Origin: Primula veris
Taxonomy: Eukaryota; Streptophyta; Magnoliopsida; Ericales; Primulaceae
NCBI GenBank assembly: GCA_963682055.1
Contig: OY821742.1
Location: 23,748,560 to 23,812,559 of the forward strand
Length of the DNA: 64,000 nt
Direction: 5' to 3'
Shown here piece after piece: positions 48,971 through 58,912 of this stretch. The notes beneath the pieces are model-generated. The model saw nothing but the letters and a program-made list of their open reading frames with translations, did not search any database and was not told the origin of the DNA. A program made the position numbers and the translations under genes. Positions within the stretch are counted from its first letter, which is position 1. Every line of letters begins with the position of its first letter.

Positions 48971-50528
48971 GTAATTTTTTTATAAAGTGGGCGATGGTAA
49001 CTCTATTTCTCTCTGGTATGACAACTGGCTTGGTTATGGTCCTATTCTGCCTAGAGACCATACTAGAGCCTTACGTAGTGATACTTGATTTACTCTTGCT
49101 GAAATAGTAGCTTCTATTATTCAAAATAATACTTGGGTCTGGCATCATAGCCAAAACCAGGTTATTATTAATATTATAAACATAGGTAATCCCTATATCT
49201 CTATAGGAGCTATGGATAAGGTGACTTGGACCTTATCTAAGGAGGGCTTTTCTGTTAAAATTATGCTTGAGCATTTGAGAATTAAAAAACCTATTATTGC
49301 TTGGCATAACATTGTATGGTTCAAGCATAATGTGCCCAAGTGCAGTGCTATAATGTGGGAAGCAATTCTTAAGAGGCTCCCCACTGGTGATAGAATTGCT
49401 AGATGGGGTAATAATATTGTTACCACCTGTTATCTCTGCAATAATCTTAACGAAGTGCTTGATCATTTGTTCTTTAACTGCAACTTTTCTAAAAGAATCA
49501 TGGTCAATCTTCTTGCTAAAGCGGGCTTTATAGGTGGCCCAACTAAATGGGTAGAGTGGACTGAGTGGGCTACTAATATGTTCAGAGGTAAAAGCTTGGC
49601 TGCTACTATTGGTAAGCTTATACTCTCAGTAGCCACTTACTCAGTTTGGAGGGCTAGAAATGATAGTAAGCATGGTAGAAAAGTTGATATTAATGCTGTT
49701 GTCTATCAAGTTGAATTTACGATAATGTGTAAATTAACAAAATGAGGAGTGTTCCTCATAGCAGGAGGAACAAATTCATTTATGAGATGTGGAAGCTAGA
49801 TGGGACCATTTTTAAAAGTTATGATGATTTTACAATCTGAACTTACCTGTTACTTCACCCATCTCTTTCTTTAGTGGTGTGTATCTGGTAATGGTTGCTA
49901 TTAGCTGTGGTTTTGATGCCAAGTTAGAATCGTACTATAAGCTTGAAGATGATGTTACTGACAATGGAGTTTACTTCAGTACAGGTAATCTGTTGTTCAA
50001 GTTTATTTTTACACTTTTAGTTATGTTCATGTATCATTGTTACTAGTTTTGCTATTTTTCCATTGACAGATCCTCTAACTGATTTGCAAATCAGTTAGGA
50101 CGGAATGAGCTCTTGAAGGTAAGAAGCAAGATTATGATGAAGATAAGGAATATAATGAAGTTGGGGTGAAGATGGACTCTTTTGGATTGCATAACAAATT
50201 CATGTCAAGAAAGAAGTGCTCAAGGCCTCTGATGAAGTTACCAATCTTTGCATGAATAAGATTGCTTCTAAAATCAGTTCTATGATCATATCTAATCGGA
50301 ATGCTCTTTTTACGACACTCCTCCCTCAAGCTACTGTCCATTTCAAGAATTGTAGTCTATGTTTTGCTTTAAGCAATAATACACTTAGTTTTCTATTATT
50401 TATTCTGATTTACAAATAATTATGTAATCTTCTTCTATTTGAACTCTTGATCCTTCAGTCTTAGTCAGCTTTACTGTGCTGTCAGGTCTTTTTTTTTCTT
50501 AATATATATTTTTTAACTATAAAAAAGA
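48971..50528 (+). mobile_element. 5'-truncated LINE nested in the Athila-like element
   Basis: Left and right flanks carry a copy of the same target, acaaaaaca/aaagcttata at about 48951-48970 and acaaaaacaaattaaagcttata at 50529-50551. The homologous sequence near 14157-14168 has it once. Between them lies the end of a LINE ORF2 followed by about 780 bases of 3' sequence ending in an A-rich stretch (actataaaaaagaa). Duplications of about 20 bases and 5' truncation are typical of target-primed LINE insertion. Confidence 0.82.
48986..49745 (+). pseudogene. LINE ORF2 C-terminus with zinc-binding domain
   Basis: The frame reads VGDGNSISLWYDNWLGYGPI, a stop at about 49086, then continues as the ORF 49212-49745. 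WHNIVWFKHNVPKCSAIMWE, LPTGDRIARWG and CYLCNNLNEVLDHLFFNC form the plant LINE zf-RVT module (C-x2-C...H-x4-C). Only the end of the RT polyprotein is present. Its catalytic part was never inserted or has been lost. Confidence 0.88.
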
Positions 50529-52092
50529 ACAAAAACAAATTAAAGCTTATACAATAAAAATATATTCTATTGCATAATCTCTATACTAGTTTACTCACAT
50601 CATCTCTCGTTTTTTCATATAATAGGAGCTCACTTTTTTCATTGTCAATTAATTTTTTCTTTTATACATTTGAGCCTTTAGCTTCTTTTCCTCATTTGTT
50701 CACACTGTACCACTCCTCCTTATCTCATCGGGTCTTTTTACCCATTTATTCTTCCGGACTTTTCCCATCCGTCCTATCGAGTCCTGATGATACTTATATC
50801 CTTCTCCTGTTTACCTGTCTTTTAACATCGCTAGGAGAGTATTCAACCATCTCAATGAATATGGACGCATGTGACATTACTAAGTCTAGAAAAATATTCC
50901 CTCAATTTCTTCTTACAATTGTCTGTAAGTGAAGATTTATTGGGCATGCTGCAGATTCTTAAAACTAGCCATAATATTAGTATATGTCATAAGCCTAGAC
51001 AAGTTCTCTTAGAGAACAGTGGGTTTGCGTACCTATCGATCGACCCCTAACCTAATGCTGGGGATCTAGGGTACCAACAACGAATTACCCAGATCAAGGA
51101 CACCGTCTACTTAAAGTAAAGATTTGTATATAATATGAAAGTTTTATAAAAACGGTTTTGCAATTTTTTAGGGACTGTCGCGGAAAAATGAGTAAACGAC
51201 TTTAAACTCTAGGTATAACATGCAACTTGTACAAAATTATATTATATTGCCCTATATTAGCTAAAGTGAAATAATTAGGGACAAAGCAAACTTATCTAAA
51301 GATTTAACAGATAAACCAAAACAATTTTTTTTTTCATTTCTTTTTTTTTCTTTTCTCATGCAATCCGAACACGATATTCACAATTTACGAATGCAACACG
51401 CAAAATATTCACAATATTAAAAAAAAAAGTGGAGTTATAGAGTAGATATACCTTTTGTGCGGTAATAAGGCGAAGTGAATGGCTGAATTTCGAGAAAATC
51501 AGCTTCGATCCAAATTTACAGTAGGTTGATTGGTCAGGTTGATCGGTCAGGTCCGCAATGTCTTAATTCTGATTAATTCTTCCAAAAATCCTTTTGCCTG
51601 TCTAACACAAACACTAATGAAACATATATAAAACACAAGGGCGGTAGGAAATCTCTATAAATTTTTAAAACTCCTAAAAATTCTTCAAAGTAGGAGATAA
51701 AAAGAAAGACTCAAAATATTTTTGTTTTTTTTCGGTTTTTCTATTTTTTTTGGATTTTGTTGGTTTTTATTTTTTTTTTGGATTTTTATTAATAAAAAGA
51801 AACCAAATTGGGGTTTTAAAAGGACTAAAAAAAACACATATATTCATAATTTTTTTTTGAAAAATTCTCCTCATTTTCGTGAGAAACCAACGAAGATGTA
51901 TTTCACTCCCCCCAACTAAAACTGACAGTGTCGTCATTGTTGGGAGAAGTAAACCACATTGGAGTTGGATAGACACAAAGACTTCATGCAAACAGAACTT
52001 ATGCTATATTTACAAAGTTTTTTCAACAAATTATTAGTTAATCCCCCCAACTAAAATTAAGCATCACCCTTGATGTAGAAACACCAAAGTGG

Positions 52093-53090
52093 TTACCCCA
52101 AAATTATCTTCGATGACAAATAAATACTCCGGAAGAGGCTGAAACAAAAATAAATTATTGGTGGGTCGACAAAGTCATCCCACTCAATAAAATTCAAGTC
52201 CTCGGAATTTTCTAGATACGGTTGAGCTCTTTGACCATTCACTACAAAAGTCTGATCCCCCTTCAAATTGCTGACTCCCAGCGCGCCATTTGAAAAAAAA
52301 TTTGTTACTAGATATGGGCCGGTTCCGCGGGACGTTAACTTTCCTGGAAATAAATGTAACCTGGAATTGTAAATTAATATCTTTTGTCCCAGAAAGAAGT
52401 CTTTATGAATTATTCTCTTGTCATGCACTTATTTTATTTTTGTCTTTGAGATCCTTGCATTCTCATATGCTTCATTACAAATCTCTTCTAGCTCTGACAA
52501 CTACAATTTTCTGTATAGACCCACATCGTCTATGCTTCCATTAATTTTTTTAATTGTACAATAAGTCTTGTATTTAAGCTCAACCGGTAGATGGCAAGCA
52601 TTCCATAGACTAATATGTATGGAGATGCACCTAGGATTTTCTTGTATGAAGTTTGGTATGCCCATAAAACATCAACTAATCTTGTAGACCAATCCTTATG
52701 ATTTGGGTTAATTGTTTTTTCGATGATATTCTTTATTTCCCGGTTAGCTAACTTAGCCTAGTCATTAGATTGTTGATGGTAGGTGGTACTCACTTTGTGA
52801 ACGACTCCATATTTCTTCATCAAATTAAACACTGTTCTATTGCAAAAATGGGTTCCACCATCACTAATGACCGCTCGTGGCAAGCCAAACCTTGCAAAAA
52901 TATTTTCTTGGAGAAAATCGAGAACGATGGTATGATCGTTAGTTTGGGTAGCTACTGCTTCAACCTATTTGGAAATATAATCCACAACTACTAGGATGTA
53001 CTGGAAACCAAATGATAGCGGAAACGGTCCCATAAAATCAATTCCCCAACAATCAAATACCTATATGACCAACATTCAGACCATTTTCAT
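52093..53090 (-). pseudogene. Athila-type integrase and C-terminal tail
   Basis: The core is readable around 52690-53045, with [12 protein letters not shown] (first Asp), AVISDGGTHF (second Asp) and KLANREIKNIIE (Glu), but in-frame TAG codons interrupt it. The tail is open at 52093-52428 (HDKRIIHKDFFLGQKIL, HLFPGKLTSRGTGPYLVTN), the part that usually follows the catalytic core in Athila integrases. Confidence 0.82.
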
Positions 53091-53351
53091 CATATTTCTC
53101 CTATTTATCCTTCCTAACTATTGATATCTGAAAAAGTTTCTCATCTGGAAACCAAGTTGGTTAAATTTCCTCTCGGTTATCAATCTGAAAAAGTTTCTCA
53201 TCTGGAAAGTTCTCATTGATTACAGAGTCACCTGGTACTGGCTCTAGTACCAGAAATCTGGATAGATGATCTGCCATGGTATTCTCTACCCATATTTTCT
53301 ATCTTTTATCTCAAGATTGAATTCTTGTAAAAGTAGTATCCATATGATAAG

Positions 53352-53753
53352 TCATGGTTTGGAATCTGCCTTTACCATGAGATGTCTTAAGGCTACGTGA
53401 TCTGCATAAACTATTATTGGCGACCCTACCAAGTACGATCGAAATTTATCTAATGCCCATACAAGTTCCAGGAATTCCTTTTCGGTGGTAGTGTAATTCT
53501 TTTGAGCGTCATTAAGTGTTCTAATGGCAAAATAGACAATATTTGGGTTGTTGTCTCTGCCTTGTCCTAACACTACCCCTATAGCCACATCACTGGCGTC
53601 AAACATAAGTTCAAATGGTAATGACCAATCTGGTAGTTTCATCATAGGAGTTGAAATCAAGGATTCTTTTAATTTTTGAAAAGACGACTCACATTGTGAC
53701 GTCCATTCAAAGACAACATCTTGATGCAAAAGAGTTCTCATTATTTTAGCCAA
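53352..53753 (-). pseudogene. Athila-type RNase H
   Basis: A 133-codon open frame with FQKLKESLISTPMMKLPDWS, FELMFDASDVAIGVVLGQ, NYTTTEKEFLELVWALDKFR and VYADHVALRHLM. The Asp and Glu residues of the RNase H fold are present. It directly follows RT in the element order but in a separate frame. Confidence 0.88.
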
Positions 53754-53798
53754 TGTGCTAAAAGATGGAATGAAGCATTTGTAAAAATCAGGATGCCC

Positions 53799-54548
53799 TT
53801 AGAATGATCTAATGTCACGTACATTTCTGGGGGAAGGTAGTTTTTTGATCAATTGTACTTTGGCCTTGTCAACTTCTATTCCTTTATACGAAACAATATG
53901 ACCCAAAACTATCACTTTTGTTACCATACAATGGCACTTCTCCCAGTTGAATACTAGGTTATTTTCTTCATAGCGAGTCATCACTTTCTCCAGATGATGC
54001 AAGCATTGATCGTATGAGTCTCCATATACAGAAAAATCATCCATGAAGACTTCTACACATTCTTCGATTATATCATTGAAAAGTGAAGTCATGCATTTTT
54101 GGAAATTTGTTGGTGCATTATACAAACCGAATGGCATACGCTTGTAAGCGAATGTGCCAAATGGGCAAGTGAAAGTTGTTTTCTCTTGGTCCTCTTATGC
54201 TATTTTAATTTGGTTATATCTTGAATAATCATCAAGAAAACAATAATATTCGTGTCTTGAAACTCTTTCCAAAACTTGATCAAGGAATGGTAATGGATAA
54301 TGATATTTTCTAGTGACTGTGTTCAATCATCTATAATCAATGCACACCCTCCACCCTGTCTGATTTTGGGTTGGTACAAGTTCATTCTTTTCATTTTCAA
54401 CCACTGTAACTCCTGATTTCTTGGGTACCACTTGAGTGAAACTTACCCATTTAGAATCAGAGATCGGGTAGATAATATCTGCTCCTAGCATTTGGAGAAC
54501 TTCTCCCTTTACTACCTCTTGCATATTGGGATTCAGTCGTCGCTGCAT
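53799..54548 (-). pseudogene. Athila-type reverse transcriptase
   Basis: Two open pieces, 54327-54548 (MLGADIIYPISDSKWVS, WRVCIDYR) and 53799-54137 (MPFGLYNAPTNFQKCM, EVFMDDFSVYG, LGHIVSYKGIEVDKAK), cover the fingers and palm. FMDD is the catalytic box used by Athila elements. The stretch between them is interrupted by stops. The enzyme would copy element RNA, but this copy cannot be made intact. Confidence 0.88.
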
Positions 54549-55318
54549 CTAACTCACAAGCTTAGCACTTTCTTCCGTAAAGATGTGATGACTGCATAGG
54601 TTTGGGGAAATTCTTTTTAAATCAGAAATCACCCAACCTATTGCTTTCCTATGTGTTTTCAAGAGATCAGTTAGTCTTTTCTCTATATCCTTATTTAGTT
54701 GTGATGAAATCACCACTGGATAAGATTCCCCCTCTCCGAAAAAAACATATTTAAGTTCTTCCGGTAAGGGTTTATTTCAGGTACTGGTTGGACTTTATCA
54801 GGAATGAACTACTTTGACTTGGTCAAAGATTTTTTTAGGAGGTGGCTCCCATCGCTTGATAATGTTGACTTCATCATCCTCTAATTTTTTTATACTTTGG
54901 ATAGTATGCACTTCCCGTTCAGAAAGAACTTCTTTAGTTAGACTGTACCATCCCGTATTTTTATAAATGGTTTTATTTATGATTTAATTTATCCAAGAAC
55001 GTTTTATACAAATTTTACCAAAAACCGGTCACTCGACTAATTTTTAGCCAAAAAGCAAAACTCTTCCGAAAAACCTTATTCTAAAAACCTGGTACTAATT
55101 TTATAAACAAAAAGGACCAATAGATTTGTTTCTATAGTTTTGTTATTTTTGAGTAGTAAAACAATATTTTTGGATTAAGAGTTAACTTTTAGAACTTTGG
55201 GGACCAAATAGTTTGTTACAACAAACTATCTCAAAACAGTTTTTTTAAACACTTTTCAGCCACTTTCAAAACCTAAAAACAGTAAAAACAAGTAAGAAGA
55301 GAGATGCCGAGAGAAAAA

Positions 55319-55394
55319 GAAAGAAGAAGAAGAAGAAGAAGAAGAAGAAGAAGAAGAAGAAGAAGAAGAAGAAGAAGAAGAAGAAGAAGAAGAG
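55319..55394. repeat. (AAG)n microsatellite in the 5' LTR
   Basis: About 24 AAG units. The matching place in the 3' LTR (about 62819-62837) has about six. Confidence 0.95.
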
Positions 55395-55945
55395 GAAGCC
55401 ACCATTAGCGGGTTCTTACCGGAATCATCTCCTCTACGCTCTAAGGTAACGGGGGTTATCCATTGCGACTAGACGAGGGTGTATGTTAGGATTAAGTTTT
55501 ACGTTTATTATAAATTGAGGGTTTTTGCCTTTTATATTAATTATGTTCTTAAATTGTTAATTGGGGTTTAGTTGTTATATCTTTAATTCCATTATTTGAA
55601 TTGTAGAAGTTGAGGCGTTTGACATATTAATTTCGGATTAATGAGAATATTGATGGGTTTGCGTGTTTTATGCGTTAATTATATGTTATTATGGTTGTTG
55701 ATAGAATTGGGTAAATTATTGTTGAATAGAGATGGGTTTTAGATTGTGCATACAAGGTGTTTGTTAAAATGCCCGAATGGAATTTTACGTTATTGGAGTT
55801 GTTTGGCTAGTTGTGAATTTAGTACATATGGTTATGTGTTATGTTGATTGACGTTAAAGTGTCGTTTGAGAATGTTGGTATTTTGAGATGTGATAATTGA
55901 ATGGTTTTATATTATTGACCGAGGCCTTGTGATTTAGCTGTAGTG

Positions 55946-56325
55946 GCAATGGTCTTTGTCTCTCTCTAATTCCGAGGACAGAAGACGGCCGAGGGAATAG
56001 GGAATGACTCGTCTTACGGACTGGGGCGAGTGGCGTGAGAGGTCCCAGTATGCACTATATTTACTTTATTGTTAGCAATGGTCTATGTCTCTCCCTAATT
56101 CCGGGGACATAAGACGGCCGAAGGGATAGGGAATGACTCGTCTTACGGACTAGGACGAGTGGCGTGAGAGGTCCAAGTGCGCACTATAAATCTATTTTTA
56201 TGTTAGCAATGGTCTATGTCTCTCCCTAATTCCGGGGACATAAGATGGCCGAAAAGATAGGGAATGACCTACCTTACGGACTGGGGTAGGTGGCGTGAGA
56301 GGTCCATGTATGCTATTGATGTGTG
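55946..56325 (+). repeat. Three tandem ~130-bp modules with paired stems (5' LTR)
   Basis: Units start at 55946, 56075 and 56206 with gcaatggtct. Each has CTCTC near its start and GAGAG near its end, an inner pair CCCTAaTTCC / GGGATAGGG, and a second inner pair ACTCGTC / GACGAGT. In unit 3 the second pair is ACCTACC (56267-56273) with GGTAGGT (56285-56291), both arms changed in step. The loop between them (ttacggact) is constant. Confidence 0.9.
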
Positions 56326-56748
56326 TTGAAGTTATTTAATTTATCTTGTTGTAGGATGTTATTATATTTCTTTTTATATGTTGATTATCGTAGTTGTTGT
56401 TTGTGGGTTCTTGCATTTAAGGATGGAGTGACGGTATTTGTGGTGCCGTCCCGTCTAGTTATGTGCGTGGGACTCATCGTTAGAATTTTATCTTTCAGGT
56501 ACAATTTAGATTGAGATGTTCGGATAAGAGCATTAGCGCAGTATCGCATGGGCTCGGGGCATCTTTCAGTTGCTTTATTTTCGCTTAGACTAGTTTTTAT
56601 TTGAGGTTGTAGCCTACGGGTAAATTACATTTGTTCATTTCTTTTTATATAATTTTGTTAAAACCATTTGTCTTGTAGCCGCGCTTGACAAACTTTATAT
56701 TTATTCATGTCTTGATGTTCGTTTTTAGGAACTCGGGGCGTGACAAGT

Positions 56749-56760
56749 TGGTATCAGAGC
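56749..56760 (+). other. Primer-binding site (initiator Met tRNA type)
   Basis: tggtatcagagc is complementary to the 3' end of plant initiator methionine tRNA. It follows the LTR end after three bases and primes minus-strand cDNA synthesis. Confidence 0.93.
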
Positions 56761-57173
56761 TAACTAGGTTCTTCTATACTTTGGGACGACGGGAAGATAA
56801 CCATTGGATCAAGATCCATCGTATCATTTTAACAAAACTTTTTCAAAAAACTCAAACTTTTTCTAAAAACGGGGGGTTGCATTTAGCTTAAGACATGTAG
56901 CTAGAAGTTAGTAGTAGTTGATGCAAGGAAAGTCCACATCGTTTTAACTCCGATTCTGGTTCCGCTTGAACCGTTGGCTTTGTTTTTAAGTACTCTATCT
57001 TTCTGGCATGTTGAAATTTATAGTTTCTATTTTTTTTGGAAAAGACAAAGCGTTCTATCATCGAACTAAAGAAAGCTTGATAAAGTGATTAGCATGTAAA
57101 ACGAGCTTTTATCATGTATGAGTAGTAGTGTTGAGTGAGACAACTAAAGTGTTGGTTTAACCTGTTTGTAGTC

Positions 57174-58560
57174 ATGGCTATTACCATAAGGACTAGTAGA
57201 CGGGGACCAGCTACACGCGGAGGTGCACCACCATCAAGCGGTGCAGCTACCCGAGGTGGGGCAAACGGAAGAGCAGGAAGAGCTCCAAGGGGAAGGGGAG
57301 CAACTAGAGGAAGAAGGACTACTAGAGGTCGTGGGGGAAGAGGTAACACTGGTGCCCCACCACATGAGCAACTCAAGGCTGAGAATGTGTATGAGAAAGT
57401 GAATGTGGAAGAAAAAGAGACCTTTGCACCAGAACCGAAAACGGTAAATGCTAATCAGGTGATGACCGACCTTCAGAAGGTGGTGCAAATGATGGTGCAG
57501 AATACACAAGCTATGAGTTCAAGCAACAATGGATTGCTTAACTTCACCCGATTGGGGGCTCCGACTTTCGATGGGGTAGGTGAACCATCCATAGCTGAGG
57601 GATGGGTGGATGAAATGGAGAAATACTTATCGGCAGCGGAATAGTAAATGGGGAGCAACGGATAAATATGGCTCAGTTTCACCTAAAGGGTGAAGCACGG
57701 AAGTGGTGGTTGGGAATTGTGGATACATACGACATAATCAACTTCGAATGGAATGAGTTCATCGAATTGTTTAATCGATAGTTTCTTCCAGATTCCTATA
57801 AGGATGAAATGAGGAGGCGTTTTGAGGAACTGTATCAAGGGGGTATGACCGTTCAAGCATACCAGCTAAAGTTTACCTCACTTTCGAGGTATGCCCCAGA
57901 ATCTGTTATAGGGGGCGCAGAAAGATGTAGGAGATTCATGAAGGGGTTGAATCCTACCATCTCGTTACAATTGGCATCGGCTCGACATGTCAACTATAAT
58001 GAATTGGTAAAATCAGCCCAAGCTGTGGAAGGAGCTCTACTCCATAACAAGCGAATCTCGTAGAAGTCAAAAACCGGAAATGCTCCGAGGGAAGAGAAGA
58101 AGCGGACTTGGGATATGGCAAATAATTCGCGATTTCAACAACCGGGAAGAGGAGAGAGGAGTTTTAATCCAACACCGACAAACATCGTGATAAGGGGAGC
58201 GTGTTTCCACTGTGGAGATGCGAGCCATCGACAATTCGAGTGCCCTAGGGTCCAATGTAGGACTTGCAACCGATTTGGACATACAGCAAGGGTTTGTCCC
58301 GGGGGACAAGGAAGAATCGACACCAACCGGCCCTTTAACCAACCTAGGTTGCCACCACCACCACCAAGAGGACCAGGATTAGTACCACCACACCAATTAC
58401 CTAGGAACCAAGGGGGAGGGTTTCGAGGTAACCACCAAGGAGGGGGAAATCGTGGAAACTACCGAGGAGGCTATCAAGGCCTGGGGAATCGAGGAAATAA
58501 TGGGGGAAATCGAGGACCTCAAGGAAACTCACCAGCTCAGGCTCGTTTATATGCCTTGCC
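57174..58560 (+). pseudogene. Chromovirus gag, broken
   Basis: The ATG at 57174 opens MAITIRTSRRGPATRGG, an Arg/Gly-rich basic N-terminus. The frame stops at 57642 and resumes in another frame with AQFHLKGEARKWWLGIVDTY, the capsid signature. Further stops fall at 57779 and 58061. Two CCHC knuckles, CFHCGDASHRQFEC and CRTCNRFGHTARVC (about 58203-58304), are followed by a Gly/Asn/Arg-rich stretch (58400-58530). Gag would form the particle and bind genomic RNA. Confidence 0.9.
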
Positions 58561-58906
58561 ACAGTTGCCACACCAAGGAGATCCGGCAAATGTACAAGGT
58601 ATGGTTCTTGTGTGCTCATCTTGGGCACATGTTCTTTTCGATACGGGAGCTTCGCGTTCTTTTATATCTAGATGTCTAGTTGAGTCTTTGTCGTTAGAAG
58701 TTGGGGTTCTGGAGAACCCAATTGTTGTAGAGACTCCTGTTGGGGGTCGAGTTGTGTTGGACCGAGTATGTCGGTCTTGTGAGATAATGGTCGCGGACCA
58801 CTCATTTACGTTTGATCTAGTTGTCATTGAGATGACAGGATTCGACGTGATCCTTGGAATGGACTGGTTGGTTCATTTCAACTCTTTCATCGATTGTGTT
58901 CGATGA
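58561..58906 (+). pseudogene. Chromovirus aspartic protease
   Basis: In the same open frame as the zinc knuckles (58115-58906), AHVLFDTGASRSFIS holds the DTG active-site triad, and VILGMDWLVHFNS marks the protease end. A TGA at 58904-58906 separates it from RT, after which the same frame stays open. Confidence 0.9.
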
Positions 58907-58912
58907 AAATTT

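Larger units (their letters stand above)
47121..54943 (-). mobile_element. Athila-like Ty3/gypsy element, 5' end cut
   Basis: On the minus strand the order is RT (54548-53799), RNase H (53753-53352), integrase (about 53090-52430), post-integrase tail (52428-52093), a long noncoding or env-position region, polypurine tract, and LTR (48124-47121). RT before integrase defines gypsy. The RT and tail wording (QRRLNPNMQEVVKGEVL, NSRLHLFPGKL) matches the Athila lineage. The 5' part is lost where the chromovirus LTR begins at 54944. A Cassandra-type LTR and a LINE are inserted in the 3' region. Many stops show that it is dead. Confidence 0.82.
54944..56745 (+). repeat. 5' LTR of the chromovirus (1,802 bp)
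   Basis: The LTR runs tgtaccatcccgtat...ggggcgtgaca. It contains an (aag)n tract at 55319-55394 and three tandem modules at 55946-56325. It ends three bases before the primer-binding site. Confidence 0.95.

Noticed and set aside
52290..52994. Plus-strand ORFs over 52.3-53.0 kb
   Set aside because: They are antisense to the Athila-type integrase and its tail.
57089..57509. Minus-strand Pro/Ser-rich ORFs
   Set aside because: They are antisense shadows of the Arg/Gly-rich gag N-terminus.
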